From the NCBI GenBank assembly GCA_947177545.1, contig CAMWVF010000015.1:1-11452 (forward strand): a stretch of DNA of 11,452 nt, given 5' to 3'. Positions 5,068-11,452 of the stretch are shown here, piece by piece. The notes under the pieces were generated by a model that was not told the DNA's origin, did no database searches, and saw nothing but the letters and a program-made list of their open reading frames with translations. A program made the position numbers and the translations under genes. The first letter of the stretch is position 1; each line of letters begins with the position of its first letter. Source of the DNA: an uncultured Clostridia bacterium (GTDB taxonomy: Bacteria; Bacillota; Clostridia; Oscillospirales; Ruminococcaceae).

Positions 5068-6075
5068 CTATAAATTAATATCTATAACATCACCGACATA
5101 GCCGCCGATTGATTGTTCAATGTTTCCAAAGCCCTTGTTTACGTCATATACAGGCTTTGTTGACGAAAATTCAAATGTACTCACAACAGCAGGCTTCCAA
5201 GTAATAACGTGTTCGCTGATTATAGACGGCGGCAGCTTATCGCTGTACGCTATTGCCTTAATAGTTTTGGAAACGCCCTTGTAATCACCTGAATAAAGTA
5301 AAAAAGGCTCTGTAAACAGCGTTGATTGCTCTGTCGGGTCTGTTCCGTCCGTCGTATAATAAATTCTCGCTTTGTACGTGCTGCTTGACAATGTAATTTT
5401 GGCAGGTTTATTGTATGTTATTCTTATATTGGGCGGTTCAACGTATATTCGGGGCTTTCTTGTTCTTACCTCGGTAACACCCGATACGACTGTACCGAAA
5501 TAGCCTCCTATGGATTGCTCAATATTTCCCCACCCTTTGCTTTCGTCGTATTCCTCGGGAATGCTGCCAAACTCGAACATACCCCAAAAATAACTTGCTT
5601 CAATCTGTACGCCGATTGCAATTAACTTCTTTGTAAGCTCCTTTATCTGATCGGCATTAAGTCCTGTTTCAAGCAAATTTTCATATGGCATATCTTTCAG
5701 GCGCACAGATGCAATGCTGTCCGTTACCTCGCTGATTTGCATATTGCCTTTTCTGAAAATATAATCAAGCCCGTGCATAACGCTCATATAGTCGCTCTTG
5801 CTGATATTTGCGGCAATATTAGCCTTTATAACGGCTCTGTATTGCTTATCGTTAAGCGTTCCACGATATAAGCCCAACATTTCGCCGTAATCATCAAGAA
5901 TTTTTCCGAAAGCGTTATCCAAATCAAGCATACTGACAACTTCGGATATATCTGCATACAACGCTTTTACAGCAACCTCATTGATTTGCAAAAGCTTGCT
6001 GTTATTGCTTTCAGGTCTCTTGTCGTATGCGTCGGGCAGTTTTTTTACATATGTTCTGTCCTCAAAATCGTTCAT
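5068..6075 (-). CDS. Tail protein (DUF2612-like) with inserted Ig-like chitobiase-C-type domain
   Basis: The 335-residue protein takes the position after baseplate J where phages encode the tail protein I/XkdU-type connector between baseplate and fibre. Residues 1-165 (LPDAYDKRPESNN, LDLDNAFGKILDDYGEMLGLYRG, YRAVIKANIAANISKSD) fit the DUF2612 family. Residues 210-295 (YVEPPNIRITYNKPAKITLS, IYYTTDGTDPTEQSTLF, KTIKAIAYSDKLPPS) fit the CHB_HEX_C_1/Fn3-associated Ig-like fold, often a surface carbohydrate-binding or spacer domain. This domain is flanked by two copies of a 31-residue segment (167-197 and 301-331). The ATG overlaps the stop of baseplate J by four bases. The upstream ribosome site (GAGAGTG) is weaker than the others, consistent with coupled translation. 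Confidence 0.8.
   Translation of the reverse strand: MNDFEDRTYVKKLPDAYDKRPESNNSKLLQINEVAVKALYADISEVVSMLDLDNAFGKILDDYGEMLGLYRGTLNDKQYRAVIKANIAANISKSDYMSVMHGLDYIFRKGNMQISEVTDSIASVRLKDMPYENLLETGLNADQIKELTKKLIAIGVQIEASYFWGMFEFGSIPEEYDESKGWGNIEQSIGGYFGTVVSGVTEVRTRKPRIYVEPPNIRITYNKPAKITLSSSTYKARIYYTTDGTDPTEQSTLFTEPFLLYSGDYKGVSKTIKAIAYSDKLPPSIISEHVITWKPAVVSTFEFSSTKPVYDVNKGFGNIEQSIGGYVGDVIDINL
5083..5175 (-). repeat. 31-residue direct repeat, C-terminal copy
   Basis: Residues 301-331 of the tail protein match residues 167-197 without gaps at 20 of 31 positions, including KG-aromatic-GNIEQSIGGY. The shared offset is exactly 134 residues. Confidence 0.85.
5485..5577 (-). repeat. 31-residue direct repeat, N-terminal copy
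   Basis: Residues 167-197 of the tail protein lie directly before the Ig-like domain and match the segment that ends the protein. The most conserved part is GNIEQSIGGY with flanking FEF and YD. Confidence 0.85.
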
Positions 6076-7244
6076 GGTATCACTCTCACATTCACGTTAT
6101 CAGGAATAAGCCTCGGTAACTCCCACGGGTCGCACATAACATTGTTTTCTGTGTATGTTTCGCCGCCGTCGGCTGAAATCGTGATTGACGGCACTTCAAC
6201 CACTCCCGCAACACTATGTACAAAACTATAGAATTTTGTACGGTATACGTCCTCACCATTGCCTAAGTTCATAACATAGTCTGAAATTTGCTCGGCAATT
6301 TTCTCTTTTCCGACAATACCCTCAAAGTCGTTATTTACTCTTATTTCGACGTTTACACGAATTTCTATCTCTGTTGATCGTGTAAAATTTACTGTTTGCT
6401 CAATATCGTAATCGTCTAAAAATGTAGCCGCTGCATTTCCGTAGGATTTTATTCCTAACGGTTTTTTTCTGAAAATAGCTTTCGCAATTTCGGTATCATT
6501 TACAAGCGGCGCAAATACATATGCCTCAAAGCTGTGCGGTGGTCTGCCTTGTGCGTCCGTATAGTCGCTGTCATTCTCAATCACCGTAACACTTTCCACA
6601 TTCTGTATTCTGTATATTTCGGAACGTATGGAAGCCGCCGTACCGCTTCCACCGCCGCCTATTGCCTGCAACCACCTTTTTCTTAGCTTATAATCACTTT
6701 CAGCCTCTTCGCCTATGGCAATTACTTCAATATCGGTCACGCTGTCAACATCAACAGAGGGATTGGTAATTTTGGTTATCGCTCCCAATTCAACGTTGCC
6801 AATCGTGCCTAATTCAGTACATATAACATTGATTTCCCCCTTACCCTCGCTGTCAAGCGTTAAATCGTCAACGGTATAATACGTTATTTCTGTTTCGGTA
6901 TTATTCGCAGAAAACAAAAACCCCATTTTTATAAGTGCGTTTGCCGCTCCGATTACCCTTACCTTTCGCATAGCCGCTGTCGCAGGATTTCTTGTTATAC
7001 CTGCATACGGGCAAAGTCGGTCAAGGTTTATTCCGCTTGAAGTATTTGGGTAACGTGCATAATATGTACTTTCCAAATCCTCATACGCTTGCGCTAAGTC
7101 ATACACTACTATTCGGATATATTTTCCCAACACAGATGTTTCCGACGTGTCTATATCTTCTCCAAATTTTTTTTTACATCGTGAAATTTGTGCTTGCAAA
7201 AGATCATCATATGTCGGACGCTCAAACCCTAATGCCGTTATCAT
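6072..7244 (-). CDS. Baseplate J-like wedge protein
   Basis: The 390-residue protein forms part of the baseplate wedge of contractile tails (P2 gpJ, T4 gp6 and XkdT are relatives). Family marks are GINLDRLCPYAGITRNPATA at 71-90, the beta-rich central part, GEEAESDYKLRKRW at 178-191, a Gly-rich SGTAASIRSEIYRIQNVESV stretch, and PPHSFEAYV at 235-243. The length is normal for the family. GGAGG lies 9 bases before the ATG. It sits between the gp25-like and DUF2612 genes, the usual order in PBSX-like tails. Confidence 0.93.
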   Translation of the reverse strand: MITALGFERPTYDDLLQAQISRCKKKFGEDIDTSETSVLGKYIRIVVYDLAQAYEDLESTYYARYPNTSSGINLDRLCPYAGITRNPATAAMRKVRVIGAANALIKMGFLFSANNTETEITYYTVDDLTLDSEGKGEINVICTELGTIGNVELGAITKITNPSVDVDSVTDIEVIAIGEEAESDYKLRKRWLQAIGGGGSGTAASIRSEIYRIQNVESVTVIENDSDYTDAQGRPPHSFEAYVFAPLVNDTEIAKAIFRKKPLGIKSYGNAAATFLDDYDIEQTVNFTRSTEIEIRVNVEIRVNNDFEGIVGKEKIAEQISDYVMNLGNGEDVYRTKFYSFVHSVAGVVEVPSITISADGGETYTENNVMCDPWELPRLIPDNVNVRVIP

Positions 7245-7259
7245 TACAGTATACCTCCA

Positions 7260-7610
7260 TTACGCATAACTAAAGACATCACTTATTACAGTTCCGTCGG
7301 CTTTTTTGGCTGTAAAATTAATTCGCATTTTTCGCTTGTCGATTTCATAATCAAAATCAGTCAGATAAAGAGAATTGTCAACCTGAATAAGTCCCGACAA
7401 AACTTCATTGCGTACAAGGTCTTTTTCGGAATTTTTCTTAATTATGTTTTTGCGGTTTATTCCCTCGTTCAAATTCAAAAACCATTCCCCTTTATTTGTC
7501 AGGAGAATGGTTTTTATAGTTTGCAGTAAAAGCTTGTCGCCCTCAATCATAGCAATATCATTATTTTTTATAACAATGTCGCCTTTTTCGTCAAGCATGA
7601 AATTTTTCAT
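7260..7610 (-). CDS. gp25/DUF2634-like baseplate wedge protein (XkdS-like)
   Basis: The 116-residue protein shows the W/gp25-like signature TILLTNKGEWFLNLNEGI at residues 34-51 (the usual T-x-x-G-E-W-x-x-x-x-x-x-G-I) and ends in a two-strand tail (RINFTAKKADGTVISDVF). Members join baseplate J to the tail tube or hub and help trigger sheath contraction. The ATG at 7608-7610 has AGGAGG 12 bases upstream, a rather long spacing. The AGGAGG overlaps the stop codon of the preceding gene. A second ATG four codons in has even longer spacing and is less likely. Confidence 0.88.
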   Translation of the reverse strand: MKNFMLDEKGDIVIKNNDIAMIEGDKLLLQTIKTILLTNKGEWFLNLNEGINRKNIIKKNSEKDLVRNEVLSGLIQVDNSLYLTDFDYEIDKRKMRINFTAKKADGTVISDVFSYA

Positions 7611-7626
7611 TTTCTCTTTTATCCTC

Positions 7627-8172
7627 CTAATTGTCGCTTGTCTGTTTTATAATGCCAATTACAATAGAGTCCTTTATGTTGTGGTGTCCTAAGTTTGGTA
7701 CTGCCTCTTTACCGTTTCGAGTTTCGGTATTATCTCTCTCACAGCAAACACATAAACAAATGTCTCCTATTTTTATAGGCTCTTTTTTCAGATGTATGCG
7801 AGTTTCTTCCCGGCAAGAGCAATTTACCGTTCCCGAACCGCTTCCCGTACCCGCGCCCGTTCCGATGCCTGTTTCAGTGTTTACATTAACGGTTGTGTTT
7901 ACGGAAGTAGTAACATCGCAGGAACAACCGTTGTTGCCGTTTATGAGACATTTCCGTTTTTCCTCAACAAGCCGATAGCGACAATGTTCCAAAACGGGAA
8001 TATCAGATAACACAGCCTGTTTTATTGCTTTCTGTCCCAATGGCTTAAGCAAATCAAGAGGCTGTACGCAAGCCGTATCACAATCCTTGCTAAGCTTTGT
8101 TATTCTACCTATAAAAGCGGTATGCAAATGCAATAATTTTTGTTCCAAGCTTTTATCTGTAACAACTGACAC
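7627..8172 (-). CDS. Spike-like baseplate protein (Gp138-N-like OB fold) with Cys-clamped Gly/Thr insert
   Basis: Placed between the hub and the gp25 homologue, this 181-residue protein holds the slot of the central spike/OB-fold protein. The pattern HLHTAFIGRITKLSKDCDTACVQPL, then DIPVLEHCRYRL, then PIKIGDICLCVCCERD and NLGHHNIKDSIVIGII, resembles the Gp138 N-terminal domain, which has GD-x-V-L-x-x-x-x-x-R and a final H-D-x-x-D-A-x-x-I block. Between the strands lies a low-complexity insert rich in Thr, Asn, Val and Gly (87-117), bounded by CSC at 83-85 and CSC at 118-120. Twelve Cys are present in all, unusual for a baseplate protein. It ends immediately after the OB fold, without a C-terminal beta-helix. 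The start is GTG at 8170-8172, directly after the hub stop, with GAGG 8 bases upstream. Confidence 0.65.
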   Translation of the reverse strand: MSVVTDKSLEQKLLHLHTAFIGRITKLSKDCDTACVQPLDLLKPLGQKAIKQAVLSDIPVLEHCRYRLVEEKRKCLINGNNGCSCDVTTSVNTTVNVNTETGIGTGAGTGSGSGTVNCSCREETRIHLKKEPIKIGDICLCVCCERDNTETRNGKEAVPNLGHHNIKDSIVIGIIKQTSDN

Positions 8173-9102
8173 CTAAATCACCTCAATTTCAGTAATAAAG
8201 TCAGTTCCGCTGCAAGTGTGCTGACCTTTTCGTACAACATATTTACCGTTTGCGTAAAGGCTTTTTAAATTGACAGACGCGCCCGTCGTTATTTGGTGCT
8301 GCAATAACATTTCAAGTTTATATCCTGTAATTTTCTCATTTTTGGAGCTTTCGCCCTCTCTGTTCGTAACGGTTTCCTCAAATTCCTCGGGACTGCCAAT
8401 CAAACCTGTATCCTCATTTATTTCAAAGTGCGCCCCTATCGCCTTGCTTTGAGGTCTGGTGTACGCCTTACCGCCGTTTATATAAGTTACCGCGCCGCAC
8501 ATCTCGCTGTATTCCTTAATGCTGTCCGCTAATGCGCCGTCAATATTTGTTGCTTCTTTCATGGTAATATCTTTCGCCACCTGAAACATAGCAACAGGCA
8601 GCTTCAGCTTGCTTATCAAATCCTTTAGGATATATGACGCTTTTACGCCCTTTTTATATGTAAGGCTCTGAACGCTGTCATTGTCAAAATCTTCTTTATC
8701 TATGGCTTTAATGGTAGTTCGGTCGTCGCAGCCCTCACGCTTTGTTTTTACCTGACTTATTCGTCCCGAAAAAATTACTCCTGTATCATCGGAATATCCT
8801 GCCTCGACCGTTATAACTGCATTTGTCTTTAATTGTGCAATGGTGTTTTTGCTAAGATTAAAAACACAGATTTCCGCTTCATTGGGTACTATATCATCAT
8901 CGAACGGTATCGAAAATTCTATATCTAAATCGTCGCTGTCAATAGTCACTCCGCCTGATTTAATAATAGTTTTCTGTCCGAACATTCCTGTCGGCTCTTT
9001 CAGCTCCATAGAGCTTTTTTCTTCCCAACCCTCAATTGCTTTTACCATACGGGAAATATGCTTGTTATCCTGCGTATCAAGAACCTTTTTCGATATATTC
9101 AA
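8173..9102 (-). CDS. Baseplate hub protein (XkdQ / late control D-like)
   Basis: The 309-residue protein forms the hub (gp27/gpD-type) on which tail tube and spike meet. Visible family features are VTIDSDDLDIEFSIPFDDD (about 52-70), EICVFNLSKNTIAQL (77-91), VEAGYSDDTGVIFSGRISQV (99-118), and the C-terminal YVVRKGQHTCSG-x-DF-x-TEIEV, which is the end pattern of these hubs. The reading frame is open to 9189, but a TTG at 9100-9102 is chosen as the start. GAGGAG lies 7 bases upstream, and this start leaves a 4-base gap after the preceding gene, whereas the ATG at 9189 would force an 83-base overlap. The Glu/Asp-rich composition matches other hub proteins. It lies between the plug-like and spike genes, as expected. 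Confidence 0.85.
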   Translation of the reverse strand: MNISKKVLDTQDNKHISRMVKAIEGWEEKSSMELKEPTGMFGQKTIIKSGGVTIDSDDLDIEFSIPFDDDIVPNEAEICVFNLSKNTIAQLKTNAVITVEAGYSDDTGVIFSGRISQVKTKREGCDDRTTIKAIDKEDFDNDSVQSLTYKKGVKASYILKDLISKLKLPVAMFQVAKDITMKEATNIDGALADSIKEYSEMCGAVTYINGGKAYTRPQSKAIGAHFEINEDTGLIGSPEEFEETVTNREGESSKNEKITGYKLEMLLQHQITTGASVNLKSLYANGKYVVRKGQHTCSGTDFITEIEVI

Positions 9103-9106
9103 AGTA

Positions 9107-9424
9107 TCACTCCTCGTCGTCAATACACAAAAATACTGTTTCGCCGAAATTTTCCCAAGTAACAATGTCCTTATTATCGCTTTCGTCAAGAGGAATAATA
9201 GTCAAGCACGGAATTCTGCCAACTGTGTAAAAATCATTAAAGAGCGGCATACCGTATAAAATAGGTTCTCCTGCACACATTATTTCACCGTCTTTATATA
9301 GCTTTACAGTAAACATATCGGATTTGCTGTTATAATGAAATTCAAGAGTAAAAACGTCCGAGGCTAACAGAATATCAAATTTATATGGTATTTGTGATTT
9401 ATTCACAATAATTTTATCTTTCAT
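9107..9424 (-). CDS. Baseplate plug-like small protein (Pam3 gp18-type)
   Basis: The 105-residue protein is an all-beta small protein: IPYKFDILLASDVFTLEFHYNSKSDMFTVKLYKDGEIMCAGEPI, then LYGMPLFNDFY and a final ENFGETVFLCIDDEE. The pattern of hydrophobic strands with YN-x-x-x-D-x-F-x-x-x-L-Y and G-x-P-L matches the phage baseplate plug family first described from cyanophage Pam3, which lines the baseplate centre. The neighbours agree: a LysM tail protein before it and the hub after it. GGAGG is 5 to 6 bases before the ATG. The family call rests on pattern and position, with no search done. Confidence 0.7.
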   Translation of the reverse strand: MKDKIIVNKSQIPYKFDILLASDVFTLEFHYNSKSDMFTVKLYKDGEIMCAGEPILYGMPLFNDFYTVGRIPCLTIIPLDESDNKDIVTWENFGETVFLCIDDEE

Positions 9425-9436
9425 TTTACCCTCCGT

Positions 9437-10051
9437 TTATTTCTTATTATAAACGTGCAGTTTTGTTCCAACCTGCAAGGTTGTCCAATCCCCATTTACT
9501 TTTGGCGCATTCGGATTATTTGTCATAATAAAGCTCATACTACTGCCCTGTGACTTGTACACTTTTTCGCCCAAATAATACGCCGTTTCTCCAGATTTAA
9601 CCGTATGATATACCTTTTTTCCCGTCTCGCTGTTATCCTGCTTCTGCTGCGTTCCTGCGGAAGTTGTAGCTTTTGTTGTAGTTGTAACATTTTGCTCTAT
9701 GTATGCGCTTTTTGCAATACGGACTTCTTTTATTTCCATATTAAAGCTGCAACCGCCCCAAATAGTGTGGGGGTGTCCCGTATCAAAGACTACAATCTGC
9801 GCATTCTTTATTGTATTGCGTCCAACATATGATACAAGTGCGCCTGTTTGGTGCGCTTTTGTTATTTGGGAAAGAATGTCGGCAGCGTTTTCGCCGACAA
9901 TTTCTCCCGATATTACAATCGTAACAGGGTTACGCCGCACATGGTCTGTTATGTCAATACCCTTTTCAACAGGGTGTGTTACAGCCTCGATCCCGCGCTT
10001 AACATCTTCCTTTTCAACAAAAATATATAAGCTGCCGTTGAGCAAAGCCAT
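9437..10051 (-). CDS. LysM-domain tail/baseplate protein (XkdP-like)
   Basis: The 204-residue protein has an N-terminal tail-associated domain (about 1-115; ITDHVRRNPVTIVISGEIVG, then VFDTGHPHTIWGGCSFNMEIKEVRI) resembling the N-terminal Dit-like domain of phage tail proteins, a Thr/Gln-rich linker (122-145) and a LysM domain (147-202; YHTVKSGETAYYLGEKVY ending in LQVGTKLHVYNKK). LysM binds N-acetylglucosamine chains in peptidoglycan. In PBSX-type phages a LysM protein follows the tape measure gene and is placed at the tube/baseplate junction, probably to guide the tip through the wall. GGAGG is 8 bases upstream of the ATG. It is separated by 3 bases from the tape measure gene. Confidence 0.85.
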   Translation of the reverse strand: MALLNGSLYIFVEKEDVKRGIEAVTHPVEKGIDITDHVRRNPVTIVISGEIVGENAADILSQITKAHQTGALVSYVGRNTIKNAQIVVFDTGHPHTIWGGCSFNMEIKEVRIAKSAYIEQNVTTTTKATTSAGTQQKQDNSETGKKVYHTVKSGETAYYLGEKVYKSQGSSMSFIMTNNPNAPKVNGDWTTLQVGTKLHVYNKK

Positions 10052-10054
10052 TTA

Positions 10055-11452
10055 TCACACCTCCGTTGTTTGCGGGTTTCTGCGGTCTGCGCTTTCAAAA
10101 AATTCACTCATTGCCTCATCGAACCAACGCTTGAACTTTGATTTTGCGTCTCTGTCAGTGCCATTAGTATAGAATGTTGCGTTAAACTGCGGACTGTATG
10201 TATTCCTTTCACTTGTGTACGACCTTGACATATTGCTTACGGAACTATTTGACGGCGTATAGGTTTGTCCGTATGGTATAGACATATCACCCATTTCCCG
10301 CGCTACCGCGCCGATTTCGGGAAGCTTACTCTTAATTCCGTTGATGTCTCCTTGAACAGTGTTTACACCTGTTTCAAAAAGCACTCTCGACGGAGAATGA
10401 ATATCCAACGCCGAATTGACCGAATTTGTTACCGTGCTTGCTATTGACTGCGCTGCGGTGGCTAACGCCTCCCGTCTGCTATTCATGCCCGAGATCAATC
10501 CGTCAACGATATTTGCCCCGCTACTGCTTAAATTGCAGCCGCTTACAGCAGTTTTTATATTGTTCACAGCATTTTTTACAGCCGTTACAGCTTCGTCCAA
10601 TTTTGTCTTGGTAATGTTTACAAATTCTGTCATGTTAGTGTTCATTACCTCGGCAGCTTCAAGAGAACCGTCCGAAATATCGGTTGTTACAATGTTCATG
10701 GTCTCTGAAACGGTATTCTGCACGTCCCCCATTGCGGCGGTAACAGAACCTGAACCGTTCGTGAAGCCGTTTGAAAAGCTTGTCGCTGCCTGTGCGCCTA
10801 TTTGCGAGGTATTGGCAGAAACTCCGTATAATGCGTTTTGCGTATCGGCAGCAACACCCGCCACCGCTGTCGTTGGAGCATATGAAGCCGCTGAAATACC
10901 GCTTGCAAGTCCCGCCATTGCTTCTGTACCGTATTGTGGAGTTGATGATACTAACTTTTGCAGTTCTTTGTCCGTAAGCATTTCGGTATTAGCCGTAGCC
11001 GTAGCGGGCATATAGGCTGACATATCAATTCCGCTTGCCAAATTTGCGTTTAAGTCTATACCGTACTGTGATGTATCAGTAATTCCGCTAAGAGTTAAGT
11101 CGGTTTGATTTATCATGGAGTTGGTTGAAGTTGTCGGCATATAAGCTGACATATCAATTCCATTTGCAAGACCGCTGTCAAGGCTCATTCCTGCGGTTGT
11201 ACCCAAATTAAAGGCTTGTTTATCAAGACCTGCACTGCCCTCGTCAAAGCCTTGTTTTAGACTTTCACCGCCTGTTTTTCCCGCTTCTTTGCTTGTAAAG
11301 CCTAACTTCTCACCTATCCAGCCAAAGAAGTTGCTGATTTTTTCCCCGACCCATTTAATAGCGTCGCCTATTGCGTTAAAAGCGTTTCTTACCCATTCGC
11401 ATTTTTGATACAACACCACAAATACGCCGACTAACGCCATTATTGCAATAAC
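10055..11452 (-). CDS. Tape measure protein, C-terminal part (5' end outside the window)
   Basis: The frame stays open to the window edge, so the first visible Met (11438-11440) is not the start; 465 residues are visible. The family determines tail length and is ejected with the DNA. Visible parts: the hydrophobic segment VIAIMALVGVFVVLYQ at the edge, the amphipathic WVRNAFNAIGDAIKWVGEKI and FFGWIGEKL helices, three to four repeats of about 43 residues containing LASGIDMSAYMPAT, a long low-complexity helical region with NTVSETMN and LDEAVTAVKNAVNNIK, and the C-terminal IHSPSRVLFETGVNTVQGD-x-x-GI motif seen in many Firmicutes tape measures. No peptidase domain is visible in this part. Confidence 0.9.
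   Translation of the reverse strand, partial: VIAIMALVGVFVVLYQKCEWVRNAFNAIGDAIKWVGEKISNFFGWIGEKLGFTSKEAGKTGGESLKQGFDEGSAGLDKQAFNLGTTAGMSLDSGLANGIDMSAYMPTTSTNSMINQTDLTLSGITDTSQYGIDLNANLASGIDMSAYMPATATANTEMLTDKELQKLVSSTPQYGTEAMAGLASGISAASYAPTTAVAGVAADTQNALYGVSANTSQIGAQAATSFSNGFTNGSGSVTAAMGDVQNTVSETMNIVTTDISDGSLEAAEVMNTNMTEFVNITKTKLDEAVTAVKNAVNNIKTAVSGCNLSSSGANIVDGLISGMNSRREALATAAQSIASTVTNSVNSALDIHSPSRVLFETGVNTVQGDINGIKSKLPEIGAVAREMGDMSIPYGQTYTPSNSSVSNMSRSYTSERNTYSPQFNATFYTNGTDRDAKSKFKRWFDEAMSEFFESADRRNPQTTEV
11007..11161 (-). repeat. Tape measure repeats (129-bp period)
   Basis: A 26-base block at 11007-11032 recurs at 11136-11161 with one mismatch, encoding the GIDMSAYMP core of successive repeats. 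The period is 129 bases (43 residues). A more diverged third unit (GISAASYAPTT) lies further left, at about 10870-10910. In-frame repeats of this kind can vary in number and change tail length. Confidence 0.75.

Noticed and set aside
10416..11015. 199-residue plus-strand reading frame opposite the tape measure gene
   Set aside because: It is the shadow of a low-complexity Ala/Thr-rich gene. It lacks a family signal and a good ribosome site, and the minus-strand frame clearly encodes a tape measure protein.
1..11452. CRISPR array, tRNA, rRNA, transposase or integrase
   Set aside because: No regularly spaced short repeats with unique spacers, no tRNA cloverleaf that I could identify, and no recombinase motif in any frame were found.

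Overview
The window is part of a temperate contractile-tailed (myovirus-like) phage or prophage from an AT-rich Gram-positive host. The host is most likely in the Clostridia: Shine-Dalgarno sites are strong AGGAGG/GGAGG types, the genes have PBSX/XkdP-Q-S-T-like order, and the lysis pair is a holin next to an NlpC/P60-SH3 endolysin. No host housekeeping gene, tRNA or integrase is visible, so species and integration site cannot be read from the window.

Right and centre (about 2364-11452, all on the minus strand) hold the end of a late operon, read from right to left. The order is the C-terminal part of the tape measure protein, a LysM tail/baseplate protein, a small baseplate plug-like protein, the baseplate hub, an OB-fold spike-like protein, a gp25/DUF2634 wedge protein, baseplate J, a DUF2612-type tail protein with an added Ig-like domain, a tail fibre with YadA-head repeats and a C-terminal self-cleaving chaperone domain, a holin and an endolysin. 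Genes abut or overlap by a few bases and each has its own ribosome site, so they are probably co-transcribed. Together they encode the lower tail, baseplate, receptor-binding fibre and host lysis. Two hairpins between 2279 and 2358 terminate this operon and the converging repressor gene.

The left part (about 122-2279) is an accessory and regulatory region. A Cro/CI-like HTH regulator is read rightward at 1941. From a back-to-back promoter pair, a leftward operon of four small unknown genes (1732 to 677) is read. The intergenic region carries repeated TTTGTG(C/T)AT half-sites that look like operators. Three of the four small genes are joined by, or contain, a repeated G-rich ribosome-site block encoding Gly-Ala-Ala-Ile. 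Beyond a hairpin, an ASCH-domain gene with its own near-consensus promoter ends the region. The last 121 bases hold no gene, only AT-rich DNA and a 12-bp tandem repeat.

Most of the window is a recognisable tail and lysis module. The parts least explained are the small-gene operon with its repeated coupling element, the independently transcribed ASCH gene, the Cys-clamped insert in the spike protein, and the duplicated segment flanking the Ig-like domain in the tail protein.
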